From Cohnella sp. CFH 77786 (GTDB lineage Bacteria > Bacillota > Bacilli > Paenibacillales > Paenibacillaceae): a DNA stretch of 64,000 nucleotides. Within the stretch, counting starts at the first letter, position 1. Each line of letters opens with the position of its first letter. The DNA is taken from the NCBI RefSeq assembly GCF_019400745.1, contig NZ_WJIB01000010.1, forward strand, positions 224,033 through 288,032, given 5' to 3'. This document shows, piece after piece, positions 1 through 9,900 of this stretch. Under the pieces are notes generated by a model. The model was not told the DNA's origin. It searched no databases and saw only the letters and a program-made list of their open reading frames with translations. The position numbers were made by a program, and so were the translations under genes.

Positions 1-1140
1 GAGCGGCAAGAAGGTTCGATTGGATACGACCGCCTCCAGCTGCTGGGTTAAATTCGCGACCACCCGGTAGGGTTCCTCCCGCATACCGTAAATCAGCCGG
101 TTAACGGCATTCTGCACTTGATCCCGCAGAGGCTGCAACATCATCGCGATGAATCCGACCGTCAGCATGGAGATCAGCCAATTGTTCGCCGTTTGGAAGA
201 TCACGCCGACCATTCCCGTCACGAGCGCGTAAACGGATACGATCGCGAAGCTAAGCACGGCATAGACGATAGAGCGGTTGAATACGGTCGCGATTTTCCC
301 GTTTCTCTGCTCGATCACGGTAAGCGCCACGGAGAAGGGAATCGACAGCAACCCAATATTCATGACGGCCCACAGCATGATTTTGACGACCGGATGGCTT
401 CCGACGGCCAGCATGAAGGCTGCTCCCACGACGTATAAGGCGGTGCTCCCGATAAACCATTTCGTTCGTTGCCGCTGCTCCGGCGAAAAAGTCCTCCGAT
501 ACCGATGGATTTGGGAATAGACGATGAGCGCGAACAGAACAGAGCTTTGAACGACCCGGATCGTCAACGGCCACGTGGACATATCCAGAACCGTCGATGG
601 CGCGAAATAGGGGGTTAACGCAAAAAACAATCCGTAAATGGCGAAGTACTTCGTCCAGCGGGGAGTGAAGACTCCGTCGGGATACAAGAAGAGCAGCAAA
701 TAGGACAAGCCGAATAAGATATCCTGGAATTCGAACGCATGGATCGCGAGCGGCCATGGTTCCAGGGTGGATCCGTCATTCGTGAAGGCGGAGCCTGTTG
801 CCATGAGCAGAATGGAAGTCGCATAACAAACGGGATCGTTCGATCCATAACGATAGAGAATCCAACTGACGGCGAAAAAGCTCGCGAACGATAGGGCAGC
901 AATACCTCCGATCACTCCGCTGTAGAACGACACCGGCAATCCGATCCGATTCAACAGGGAGATCTGATCAGAAGTCAAATAAAAAATGTTGGCGCACATC
1001 CGACCATCTGAGCAAGCGATCTGGTGCAGGGAGTAACCTTTCCATAACGAGATCGCAAAAATGCTAAGCGAGAGAAGGGCGAACAACGGCCATATCGCGT
1101 ACCGGCCAAGAAAGAGGACCCCAGAGATAACCCTCTTCAC
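1..1140 (-). CDS. Membrane sensor histidine kinase, N-terminal part (cut by window edge)
   Basis: The reverse strand is open from a GTG at 1140 to the window edge (380 codons). The GTG follows a GAAAGAGGTGG ribosome binding site by 8 bases. The first 330 or so residues are mostly hydrophobic, with about eight to ten predicted membrane segments and short polar loops. Near residues 335-375 the chain becomes soluble and reads LQPLRDQVQNAVNRLIYG, then REEPYRVVANL. This is the linker typical of ComP/LiaS/NarL-type kinases just before the dimerisation and ATPase domains. The catalytic domains would lie to the left of the window, so kinase activity is inferred from the linker and membrane architecture. 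A response regulator gene would be expected beyond the edge. The kinase-type assignment is fairly sure; the signal sensed is unknown. Confidence 0.72.
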   Translation of the reverse strand, partial: MKRVISGVLFLGRYAIWPLFALLSLSIFAISLWKGYSLHQIACSDGRMCANIFYLTSDQISLLNRIGLPVSFYSGVIGGIAALSFASFFAVSWILYRYGSNDPVCYATSILLMATGSAFTNDGSTLEPWPLAIHAFEFQDILFGLSYLLLFLYPDGVFTPRWTKYFAIYGLFFALTPYFAPSTVLDMSTWPLTIRVVQSSVLFALIVYSQIHRYRRTFSPEQRQRTKWFIGSTALYVVGAAFMLAVGSHPVVKIMLWAVMNIGLLSIPFSVALTVIEQRNGKIATVFNRSIVYAVLSFAIVSVYALVTGMVGVIFQTANNWLISMLTVGFIAMMLQPLRDQVQNAVNRLIYGMREEPYRVVANLTQQLEAVVSNRTFLPL

Positions 1141-1368
1141 GGGCGCAACCCACCTCTTTCTGCTCGTCAATACAATCTTTCTAGACTATAACCGCTATTT
1201 CGCCGGCTTGGAAGGGAAGAATTCCCGTTCGGCTCGGGAACTTTCTTCCCGCCCCGTCCGGGAATATGAATCATGACGGCGGGATCGCTTCGCTGATACA
1301 TTGTTTACGTCGCCTTGCACGACGGAGGGCGGCGAATTCGATTACGACGCGCGAAGCGGAGGATGAAC

Positions 1369-1893
1369 ATGACAATCGAAAGAGCGGTAAGATGGTTTGC
1401 ATTTGTCGCCATGATCGGAGGAATGAGCCGGATCGGGATGACCCCCTCGTCCTACATTTGGGGAGGCGACAGCAATCAGGAACTGATTTGCGCATTTGTC
1501 GCCAACATCCTGATGGTGTTCGGTACGTTCGGTCTCTATCTGGCGCAAGCGAAAGAGGCGGGGAAATTCGGATTTCTCTCGTTCGCCGTCATGGAGCTTG
1601 GTCTTATCATGGTCACTTGTACGGTTTGGTCAACCATGCTTCATGTATCGCCGTGGGAATGGGGGATCGTGAAAAGCATCGAGATCGCGTCAGGGATGCT
1701 TGGACTTCTGCTCTTCCCGATCGCAAGTCTTAGAGCCCGCGTCCTGCCGAAATGGCCGTGCATTACGCTTATTGCCATGCTGTTTATCGGCGTAGTCCCA
1801 ATCTTCGAGAAAATCGTCGCCTTGCTCTGGGGAGTCGCCTACATCGGCATGGGATACGCGGTGTGGAGGTCCAAACAAATCGCAAGAGCCTGA
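1369..1893 (+). CDS. Small integral membrane protein, unknown function
   Basis: A 174-residue protein. I place the start at the ATG at 1369 because GCGGAGGA lies 6 bases upstream; an ATG at 1363 abuts the Shine-Dalgarno and a longer frame to 1315 has a charged, unlikely N-terminus. It has about four or five hydrophobic segments (roughly residues 8-24, 38-58, 68-90, 105-122, 130-168) joined by short loops, ending in a basic tail. No catalytic motif was recognised. It could be a DoxX- or DUF4386-like four-helix membrane protein, but I cannot assign a family. It is transcribed away from the sensor kinase gene across a gap of about 230 bases, so it may be divergently controlled. Confidence 0.6.
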   Translation: MTIERAVRWFAFVAMIGGMSRIGMTPSSYIWGGDSNQELICAFVANILMVFGTFGLYLAQAKEAGKFGFLSFAVMELGLIMVTCTVWSTMLHVSPWEWGIVKSIEIASGMLGLLLFPIASLRARVLPKWPCITLIAMLFIGVVPIFEKIVALLWGVAYIGMGYAVWRSKQIARA

Positions 1894-1965
1894 ACAGCTT
1901 ACACCCAGCGGCGGTTTGTTTACGAAGAGATGGAAGACGACCACGATGAAAAATATGACTGGCCG

Positions 1966-1980
1966 AAAACCGATATATAA
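1966..1980 (+). promoter_or_regulatory. Possible sigma-D-type -10 element shared by both yjfB-like genes
   Basis: AAAACCGATATATAA lies just upstream of the first YjfB-like gene. The second copy at 49401-49413 has AACCGATATATGA in the same place although most of the remaining upstream DNA differs. CCGATA resembles the -10 of flagellar sigma factor sigma-D (GCCGATAT), and the B. subtilis yjfB family is linked to motility. No good -35 is visible at copy two and the distance to the ribosome binding site is short, so this is a weak call. Confidence 0.3.
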
Positions 1981-1997
1981 CCTTGAGGAGGGATATC

Positions 1998-2174
1998 ATG
2001 GATATCGCGGCCGCATCCGTGGCAATGAGTCAATCCGCGTTGTCTACCGCCGTGGGAATCCGGGTGCTGTCTATGGCGAAAGACCAGGCGGTACAGCAAG
2101 GCCAGGGACTTGTGCAAATGATTCAGCAAAGTCTCGATCCTAATGTTGGGCGTCATTTGGATGTAAAGGTGTGA
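1998..2174 (+). CDS. yjfB: YjfB family putative motility protein, copy 1
   Basis: A 58-residue protein starting at the ATG at 1998, preceded by GAGGAGGGATATC. It begins MDIAAASVAMSQ and continues as amphipathic helix with SMAKDQAVQQGQ and QQSLDPNVGRHLD, which is the pattern of the YjfB putative motility family. The family has no established biochemical role; its link to flagellar regulons is established only by expression in Bacillus. A near-identical paralogue lies at 49432-49608. A strong terminator follows directly, so it is probably monocistronic. An in-frame upstream ATG exists but lacks a ribosome binding site. Confidence 0.8.
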   Translation: MDIAAASVAMSQSALSTAVGIRVLSMAKDQAVQQGQGLVQMIQQSLDPNVGRHLDVKV

Positions 2175-2176
2175 GT

Positions 2177-2202
2177 AACTCCCCCGGTGGCCCGGGGGAG
2201 TT
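2177..2202 (+). terminator. Rho-independent terminator after yjfB copy 1
   Basis: AACTCCCCC and GGGGGAGTT pair around a short GC-rich loop, followed by TTTTATT. It starts three bases after the yjfB stop codon. Confidence 0.85.
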
Positions 2203-2217
2203 TTATTGTCATCCTTC

Positions 2218-2262
2218 CGACCGGTGCGACTCCTCGAAGACAACGCCACGCAGGCTTCAACT
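2218..2262 (-). other. Short tmRNA-like fragment (possible ssrA scar)
   Basis: From 2234, 15 bases (CGAAGACAACGCCAC) are identical to the 3' part of the tmRNA gene at 60115-60129. The match continues through AGGCTTC to give 24 of 27 identical positions. Just before it, GTGCGACTCCT resembles the tmRNA T-arm text GTCGAACCCCT with a short gap. No similarity is seen beyond 2262. It lies between the yjfB terminator and the 3' end of the DUF488 gene and cannot form a tmRNA. A chance match of this quality is unlikely but not excluded. Confidence 0.45.
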
Positions 2263-2295
2263 TTCAATCCATATCCATTCCGCGAATCATTTCAG

Positions 2296-2622
2296 CTAGA
2301 AATATGGCTTGGGTTCTTCTTCATCTTTCGCGGAATACAACAACGTTACAGTACCTTCGTCTGCCCATTTCCGCAGCTGCTTTAATAACGGAATCTTCGA
2401 TTCATCATCCATGAGCTCTTTACGATATCTTTCCTCGAACTCGCCGAAGTTCGCATGCTCATGAAACCGCTTCCTCAATTCGTGACTTGGCGCAACCTCC
2501 TTCATCCACTCGTGTATCGCCGCCTTCTCCTTTGAAACGCCCCGTGGCCAAAGTCGATCCACTAGAATCCGCTTTCCATCGGACTCCTCCGTCGGATCAT
2601 AGATGCGCTTGATACGAATCAT
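2296..2622 (-). CDS. DUF488 family protein
   Basis: A 108-residue protein starting at the ATG at 2622 with AAGGGTG upstream. The N-terminus reads MIRIKRIYDPTEESDG, followed by RILVDRLWPRGVSKEKA and, near residue 60, FGEFEERYRKEL. This is the signature of DUF488 (YeaO-like) proteins, and the length matches the family. Residues near 90-97 (VTLLYSAKDE) form the second conserved block. The biochemical function is unknown. It is convergent with yjfB copy 1 and divergent from the rhodanese gene. Confidence 0.85.
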   Translation of the reverse strand: MIRIKRIYDPTEESDGKRILVDRLWPRGVSKEKAAIHEWMKEVAPSHELRKRFHEHANFGEFEERYRKELMDDESKIPLLKQLRKWADEGTVTLLYSAKDEEEPKPYF

Positions 2623-2760
2623 CCATGTTCACCCTTATCCGTTCCAGATATACAACGTACACGCCCTCCATAGTTTGCTCGACAAAATATTGCGTAAAGT
2701 CTGGAACTAGATATTGGAGCCATCGCAGGATGGCTCTTTTCATTTCCATCCAAAAAAAAG

Positions 2761-2820
2761 TTGTTGCATAGTCAACTAAACCGTGTTATTCTCAACTCAA
2801 TATAGTTGCGCAGTCAACTA
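2761..2820 (+). promoter_or_regulatory. Rhodanese promoter with two MarR-like operator palindromes
   Basis: Two copies of one inverted repeat flank a promoter. The first, TTGTTGCATAGTCAACTA, is at 2761-2778 and the second, TAGTTGCGCAGTCAACTA, at 2803-2820; their centres are 42 bases apart, four helical turns. A plausible -35 (TTGCAT, 2764-2769) lies inside the first copy and a -10 (TATTCT, 2787-2792) follows after 17 bases. The second copy then covers the early transcribed region. The shape suggests a winged-helix repressor of MarR type, not encoded nearby. Geometry is seen directly; the regulator is inferred. Confidence 0.6.
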
Positions 2821-2843
2821 CAATTCCAAGGGAGGCAACAACG

Positions 2844-3179
2844 ATGGTTGTTACAAGCATCAGCCGTACCGAGATCCAAGACAAACTCGCGAAAGGAGAA
2901 AAGTTCATTCTGGTCGAGGCATTACCCGCCAATTACTATGAAGATGCGCATCTTCCGGGTGCCCTTCACTTGCCGCATGATCAGGTGGATCAATTGGCCC
3001 CTGCTCTGCTGCCGGATAAATCGGCCGAAATCGTCACATATTGCGCCAGCCTGCCGTGCCCCAACTCGGAAATCGCCGCTAAGCGCCTGGTGGAGCTCGG
3101 GTATACGAATGTCAAAGAATATCGCGAAGGCAAGCAAGATTGGTCCGAAGCCGGACTGCCGTTTGAAAGCGGAAAATAA
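2844..3179 (+). CDS. Rhodanese-like sulfurtransferase
   Basis: A single-domain rhodanese of 111 residues, probably cytoplasmic. GGGAGGCAACAACG precedes the ATG. The fold markers are HLPGALHLPH at residues 36-45 and the active-site loop VTYCASLPCPNS with candidate catalytic Cys67 and a second Cys72. The family transfers sulfane sulfur from thiosulfate, persulfide or protein donors to thiol acceptors. It is expressed from its own promoter flanked by two operators and ends in a strong terminator. A decayed copy of its 3' end lies at 48104-48143, next to the intact partner of the quinone reductase that is dead here. The substrate and the redox signal controlling it are not known. Confidence 0.85.
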   Translation: MVVTSISRTEIQDKLAKGEKFILVEALPANYYEDAHLPGALHLPHDQVDQLAPALLPDKSAEIVTYCASLPCPNSEIAAKRLVELGYTNVKEYREGKQDWSEAGLPFESGK

Positions 3180-3188
3180 GGTATGAAT

Positions 3189-3226
3189 AAGAAGCCCCCA
3201 AGGGTACATCCCATTGGGGGCTTCTT
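3189..3226 (+). terminator. Terminator of the rhodanese gene
   Basis: AAGAAGCCCCCAA pairs perfectly with TTGGGGGCTTCTT across a 12-base loop. The flanking A and T runs allow action in both directions. Confidence 0.9.
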
Positions 3227-3263
3227 ATGGTCATTAGCCAGGATAAACCCACGGATTGAGGTG

Positions 3264-3703
3264 TGTAAGCATGAAAGCGGTCGTATACTCAGCCTGGAAT
3301 TAGCCGGGGAAGTGGAGTCGGGGGGCAAAGCGAACATCCAAAGCGGGCAAAAAGTTCTTATTTATGGAGCTTCAGGCAGCGTAGGAACATACGCCGTGCA
3401 GCTTGCCAAACATTTTGGCCGTATTGCGCATTTTGAATTCTCTCTGGGGTCTCGCCAGCGGATAAGCCATCAGAACGGTAACCAGCATGGAGAATGCCGT
3501 CCCCAGGCATGTGGATCCTGGTCTTCTGCATGCTCTTTAACGGAGGCTTGATTCCCGGGTATCAGTTCAGCATCGTTCCGATGTTCGGTATCGTGATGGC
3601 GCTCCAAAATTATAATCCTGGCCAGGCATATTCCGTTCCGAGTGTGCAATACCGCGAATATGGAATGGGTGAAATCCCTTGGAGCGGATGAGGTGATCGG
3701 ATC
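3264..3703 (+). pseudogene. Decayed NAD(P)-dependent quinone reductase/alcohol dehydrogenase
   Basis: Collinear but gapped match to the intact gene at 48305-49288. Recognisable pieces are the start (ATGAAAGCGGTCGTATACTC at 3270), the ELAGEVES stretch near 3297, and [20 protein letters not shown] followed by AVQLAKHFG (about 3331-3420). The last piece, GTGAAATCCCTTGGAGCGGA near 3668, matches the sequence after the nucleotide-binding fold. Between these, most of the N-terminal catalytic domain is deleted. About 220 foreign bases are inserted after KHFG and the C-terminal third is missing. It cannot make a working enzyme. A frame of about 120 codons across it survives by chance and should not be called a gene. 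Confidence 0.8.
3427..3640. pseudogene. Scrambled fragments of LplB/LplC-type sugar permease genes
   Basis: Inside the quinone reductase remnant sit pieces of polysaccharide ABC permeases. On the reverse strand, 3498-3427 reads [20 protein letters not shown]. On the forward strand, 3508-3566 reads [18 protein letters not shown]. In LplC-type permeases these two stretches are adjacent and in the same direction, so the first piece has been inverted in place. A third piece (about 3568-3630, forward) reads IVPMFGIVMALQNYNPGQAY and resembles the N-terminal region of LplB. Each is far too short to function. No such transporter is intact in the window; the sugar permeases at 17.7-19.5 kb belong to a different subfamily. 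Family assignment is from motif memory. Confidence 0.55.
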
Positions 3704-3860
3704 GCCTGCGTTGTCACGGGTACCGACCTCCGGTTCGATCTGAATCAAACGATTGTTGCGCACGTTCATCACCCCATCATTGAATATCTTCGCCAATCGT
3801 TAACAGCATTTGATACGGATTGTATATATCCTTCTGATCGTAATTCCCCGACATGTTCAA

Positions 3861-3887
3861 AGGGCAGGCGAATCATTCGCCTGCCCT
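3861..3887 (-). terminator. Terminator of the giant SLH protein gene
   Basis: AGGGCAGGCGAAT pairs with ATTCGCCTGCCCT. On the reverse strand it lies 14 bases beyond the stop codon at 3901 and is followed by TTTG, a short T run. Confidence 0.75.
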
Positions 3888-3900
3888 CTGTAACTCAGCT

Positions 3901-6900
3901 TTATCCTGGCTTATTCAGCAACAACCGCTTAATCATAGCCGCCATCTGCGCTCTCGTCGCTTGACCCTTGGGATCGAAGCGATGGGCGGATGTACCGTGC
4001 ACGAGTCCGGCTTGAAGCGACAGGGCTACGACTTCCTTCGCCCATCCGCTGATTTGGCCGTTATCATCGAACTTCTTAAGAAGCTCCAGGTTGGCGTCCT
4101 GATCATCGATCGAATACAAGTAGGCATAGGCTCTCCAGATGATCACGGCCATCTGCTCCCGGGTGATCGGCGCATTCGGAGCGAAACGATCCTCCGAATA
4201 GCCGTGGATAATACCCGCGGCGAGCGCGGCTTGCACGTCGGCATAATACCAGTCGTCTTCGTCGACATCGGTAAACCGCGTGACTTTGGCGAGCTCGGCA
4301 GCCGGCAGGTTGAGTGCCCGCACGAGCACGGAGGTGAATTCTGCCCTCGTTACCACCCGATTCGGTTGGAACGACTCCGGCGATACGCCATAGACCAGCA
4401 GGCGTTGCGCCATCCAGCCGATATCAGACGCGGCCCAATGACCCGCGATGTCCTTGAAGGTGTTCGTGTACTCCATCACGGCGAAGTGTCCGGAAGAGCG
4501 GATATCGAACACGATCCGATTCGGCGCTTGAGCCGTTGCCTGATCCCGCACATAGGACCAGCGTCCGGCGGTCGGATCGAAACGATACAGCGCTTGCTGC
4601 CCTGTCGCCCCATAAGGAAGCTCGACGCGTACCGACTTCTCCGAAGGCACCTCGAACGCGCTCGCTTTCCCATCCCGGAGAACCTCGAGCTTGAACATGA
4701 CGGCTTTCCCGACGGGCTTCAACGACTTGCCGCTCTGCCGGTCCGCAGCATCGACGGAAGTCTTAATCTGCTCCGCCGACGGCTCGGCAAACGAGATATT
4801 CAGAGAAGCGTCGGACGGAAGCGAGACTGCTCCGAGAACGTCGCCCGGAAGCGAGACTTGCAACGTGCCCGGCTTATAGACGATGCCGGCGCTGTTCTTC
4901 TTCAACTCGGCAAGCACGTCAGGCGTGAGCCGCAATACGTATTCGTCGGCTTGCTGACCTTCTGCGACATGGAGCAGCTTCTGCCCGTTCGCTCCGTTCT
5001 GCAAAGCTTTCGCGATGGCTTCGCTGCGGACGGTCGTCAGCAATCCCGTTCCGCCGTTGCCGCTCGTGAACTTCTCCGTCTTCGTCACGGACGGCGACTC
5101 ACCCGATCCGCCCGATCCGCCTCCCGGACTCGGACTTGGACTCGGCTCCGGTTCCGTGCCGCGCCGTTTCACTTGGAGGCTATACTCGCGGACGGTCACG
5201 CCGTCCTCCGCCGTGACGCGGATGGCGATTTTCCCGTCGTTCGGTATCCGAACGGTTTTCGCCGTGCCGCTGACCGCTTCGACGCCGTCTATGGTGAGCT
5301 TCGCTTTGGAATCGGCGGTTTGCGCCGTCACTTGGACGTCTTTTGCCGTTTGCGATACTTCAACCGTGTAAGCAAGACGTTCCGGATCAAACCCCGGCGA
5401 CAACACACTCCCGGCTACCGACAGTGCCGATAGCTTGGCATTCGTTCCCGCCGCTTGCCTGGTAACCTTCAACGTATACTCGCGGTCGGTCACGCCGTCC
5501 TCCGCCGTGACGCGGACGGCGATTTCCCCGTCGTCCGGGATCCGCACGGATTTGGCCGTGCCGCTGACGGCTTCGACGCCGTCTACGGCGAGCTTCGCTT
5601 GGGCATCGGCGGTTCGCGCCGTCACTTGGATGTCTTCCGCCGTCTGCGATACTTGCACCGTGTAGGCAAGTACTCCCGGATCAAATTCCGGCGTCAACGC
5701 GCCCCCGGCTACCGACAGTGCCGACAGCGAAGCATTCGTTCCAATCGCTTGCCTGGAAACCGTGAGCGTCCCCTCGCTCGACGCGTTGCCTGCCGCGTCG
5801 GCGACCGCTCCGCCGAGCACGTTCAATTCCGTTTCCTTACCGGACGGCAGCGGCTCCTTCAGACTGATGAGCAGCGTCTGATTGCCGCCCGTAGCTGCGG
5901 ACCGTACGACCGAGGCAATCGCTTCGGCGTTGCCGTCCAATGCAAGCTTGGATGCGTCTACCGCGGCTCCAAGCGGTTCGTTGAACGTCAGGCTGAGGAT
6001 CATGCCTCCGTCTTCCGCCGTCGCGCGGGTGGGAACCGGCCCCGTTTCGTCGCGCAAGCTAACCGTGAACGGACCGGCATAGCCTTCGCTCATCCATACG
6101 CCGGCGTAACTCCGGAAGAGGTTCGCCTTGACCTTCAACGCGTATTCCGAGCCGACCTTCAAAGCGGATCCGTTCTTCGGCGTAAAGCGGAGGACCGGCG
6201 ACAGCGTCTCCAGTCCGGCGGGATCCGCCGGGTTGATCTCCGGTTTGACGAAGGCCAGAGTCCCCTCCATCTCCTGGTTATCCGGTCCCGTCACCGTCAC
6301 GGCTTGCGCCGGGATCGTGGTCGGCACCTTCACGTACTTGCTGAATTGAATATCCACATAACCGCCGCCATCGTATGTGACTCCCGTCACCGTCTGAACC
6401 TTCGGCGCTTCCCAGGATACGAGCCCCGCGTTCACCTCGGTATGCGGCGGCGGAACGTCAAGCTCCGCGCTCGTCTTCGTCTCGTAGCCTTCCTTCTCCC
6501 AGACGACCTTCCACTTGCCTTCCGGAACGTCCCAGCCGTATTTGCCTTGATCGTCGGTGTCATGCGGATTCACTTGCTCATACGGCCCCGCGTCCCACAC
6601 GGTCCATTCTTGGCTGACCGGGTCCTTATAGAGCACCGTCGCCTTCACGCCGCTCAGTCGGTTCGACGGAACGGCTTCGTAGACATAGCCGCTCGGGTCG
6701 TAGATCCAGCGGAGACGGGCGATTTTCTTGCGCTTCAGCTCCAGCTTCTTCTCGTCGACGTCTTCGTCCAGACACTGATTATAACCGGTACCGACCGCGT
6801 CAATCTGCGCGTCGACGTAGTTATCGATTTGTTTGCCGGCGGCCGCCGTCGCGCCTGCGGCCGCGATCGCGCCCGGACCGCTGAAGCCCATCGCGGCGGT

Positions 6901-9900
6901 CCAAGCTCCGAGCCCGAACTTGACCACCTCGCCGACGACGAGGGATTTCAGCGCATGGCCCGCCTGCTTGACCGTCTTCGGAAGCTCGGCAAGGCAATCC
7001 AGCCCGCTGGCTTGGACTCTGTCCGTGATTTTCATGACTTTCTCGGCGAATCCCATCGTATCCGAATATTGCTTCTTAAGCCCGTTGATCGTACCGAACT
7101 CTTCTCCGCCGGGCATGAATTGAACGTAGGTTTCCGTCACCACGTCGGCGAATACCGGATCCGGGTCGTCAAGCGTGTGGACGTCCCCGGCTGCCAGCGA
7201 AGCACGAAGGCCCTCCGGCGCTCCGTTCGGAAACAGCACGTTCATGGGCATATAACCCTTTGACACGCTCTTGAATCCGTCATCCGTCTCCGTCACTCCG
7301 AACGTGGCGTTCAGGACCGGCAGCCCCGACCGCTCGGCCAGCTCCAGTTCTTCCTTCGTCGCCTTATAGCTGGAATTCAGTCCAAGCGTCAGCGTAACCG
7401 TGACCTTCAGGTCCTTCAATTGCGGGAAGGTGAACTGCACGGTCCCCGAATATCGGCCGTTCTTCAGCTCGAACGGAGACTTCACTTCCACCTCGAAATC
7501 GCGCATCGTCGGCGGGAGAGACTGGCGAATCTCCTCCAGCGAGGGGTATCGGCCATCGTTGACGAACGGCTCCGGCTTGATGTCATAGTCGACATAGATA
7601 TCGCCGAGAGCGCCTCGGCCGGTCGGGGTCACCGCGCGGTACAGGTTGCCGTCCCTCACGGCCTTGATCGGATCGCCGGTCTGACCCTCCAGATAGATAT
7701 AGACATTCTCCACTTCATCCGGCTTATCGAACTTCAGATCGAATTGGAACGGGTTGCCCGGCCTGACGGTATAGGCAAGCCGGGAGATCCCTTCCCGGGT
7801 ATTGAGCGTCACCCATTTGCCCTCCGGCGCTTGGGCCATGGCGACCTCCAGCAGCTGCGGCTTCTTCGTATCATAGTGGACATAAGACACCGGCGACTGA
7901 AGCGTCACGCCCGCCGATTCCGTCTCTGCCCGAAGCCCATGGATGCTGGGATCGACCGGATCGTTCAGCTCCGCTTCCAGGCTCCAGATTCCCGAAGCGG
8001 CTGCCGTCACGCTGCCGATCAGCGCTTTGCCGTCGTAGACCTTCACCGTGCTGCCCGCAGGCGCAACTCCGCTCAGCTTGACGAGCGAACGGAACACTCT
8101 CTCCGGTACCTCCAGCGTGACGACCGGCACATCCAGCTGGATGCTTCCGATCGTCTCTTCCACCTGCTCCGTGCCGAGCTTGGCGCGGATGATGGCGGAA
8201 GTTTTCAGCGAACGCTGGTTAAATGCCGGATCCGCCTTCAGTTGGAAGCCGATCGTGCCGGACTGGTTCTTCGCCAGCGTTCCGATCGGCACGATCAAGG
8301 TTTGGCCCTCGACCCGGGCATCCCCTTCCGTTGCCGCTCCGGTAATGACAATGCGGCCGCCCGCATCCTTGACCGGCGTCATGCCTTCCGGGATGTCGAA
8401 TACGAGACTGACGCCGGTCGATTCCGATTCGTTCCGATTATGGAATCCGGCGCGGAAGCTTACCGTACCTCCTGGCTGTACCCTGCTGCTCAGGGCATCG
8501 TAAAAGTTTCCGTAATAATTGGAGAAATACTTCTTCTCGCCGAACGTTACCGTCCCGATCGGCAGGATTTGTTTATCCGCCACCGTGAACTGGACGTTCG
8601 CATATTCGTAATCGACCTGGTCGCCTATAGGACGTCTGGCCAGCTCCATGATATAGGTGCCGGGCTCCGGAACGTTAATATCGAACGTGCCGTCCCCCGA
8701 GAAATCGTCGCCACCAATGTACGTCTTATAGCTTTTGTATTCTCCATCCAGCTTGTAGAGCCTTCCGGAAATCCACCGGTGATCCGTCTTCGCCAGCCTT
8801 CCTTGAATTCGGCCTCCCTTCTCCTCGAAATACAGCTTGGCGGTTGCGTTGGAGTTCTCATCCAACGTCACCGTATCGCACACGGTCATATAAGTCGGCT
8901 TCGTGCCCGTGACGCATACCGATACCTTCTGTCCCGGATACCCCCCGAAGGAATAGGCGTTCGAGAAATACCCCGACATCCCGCCGAACTTGGATTCAAT
9001 GACCGTATGAAATCCCGCTTGCTCCATATTGATTGGATCGCCGAAATCGCTGTCCTCCAGATATTTCAGTCGGACCTCCAAGTTGATGATGCCTGTACGG
9101 GGCTGACGCACCGGGATATCCTTCCTGGTTGTCTCTCCATTCGCGATTTGGACGGTCTCTTGCGCCGTGTATTGATAGGACGACTCATACAGCTCCAGCT
9201 TCGCCTCGCCTTCCAACAGGGATAGGCGGTAAGCTCCCTCCACGTTCGTCCGCGTCTTCCGGACGATCGACTGGCCGTTGTACGTTTGGGTCGCCGTCAT
9301 GTACACGTTTCGAACCGGTTTGCCGTCCGGCCCGGTAACGACCCCTTCCAGAACGCCTTCTCCCGGCCCTTGCAGCCGAACGACCCGCTCGTTCGCGCCT
9401 GCCGCGAGTTTGACCGACAGGTTCGGTACCGGATCCACCATCCGATCCCCGATGTCCACTTTCGCGACGATCGTCTTGCCCGTTTCCAAGCCTTCCTCCC
9501 AATCCGTCCATCCGTCCGGGCCCGTGTACAGCGTCCCCAAGTAGTTCTGCTCCTCGTCGAACAATTCAAGGGGCACGTTCCCGGCCGGTTGTCCGGTCTG
9601 ATCGATCACTTGGAATCTGAGCTTCGCCGGCTGCTCGATGGCCAAGGTGAGTGAGGTCTTCCGGCCGGCCCCTGCCTTCACTTGGCCTTGCTCCGCCCAG
9701 ATATAACGGAAATCCGGAGATCGGAGGACGATGGTGTACTCTTGGTCGGGCGCAAGGCCTTCCAGGGTGACGGGATCGTCCCCGGTAAGGATGGTCACTT
9801 GTTCGCCATACGGACCGCCCGACAAGGACAGAATCCCGCCCTTCAAGCTGTCCGAACCGGGATTGTCGAAGGTTATGACCGCGGTTCCCGTTACCTGAAC

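Noticed and set aside
2234..2262. Functional second tmRNA or phage attachment site
   Set aside because: Only about 30-45 bases resemble tmRNA, the tag frame and acceptor stem are absent, and no integrase or matching second att copy is seen.
3183..3551. A 122-codon protein starting in the rhodanese terminator
   Set aside because: It is a chance frame through the quinone reductase remnant and an inserted fragment; the start lies inside a terminator hairpin.
3853..9225. Several 500-600 codon frames on the forward strand opposite the giant SLH gene
   Set aside because: They are Arg/His-rich mirror frames of a GC-rich gene whose reverse-strand reading shows clear domains and a signal peptide.
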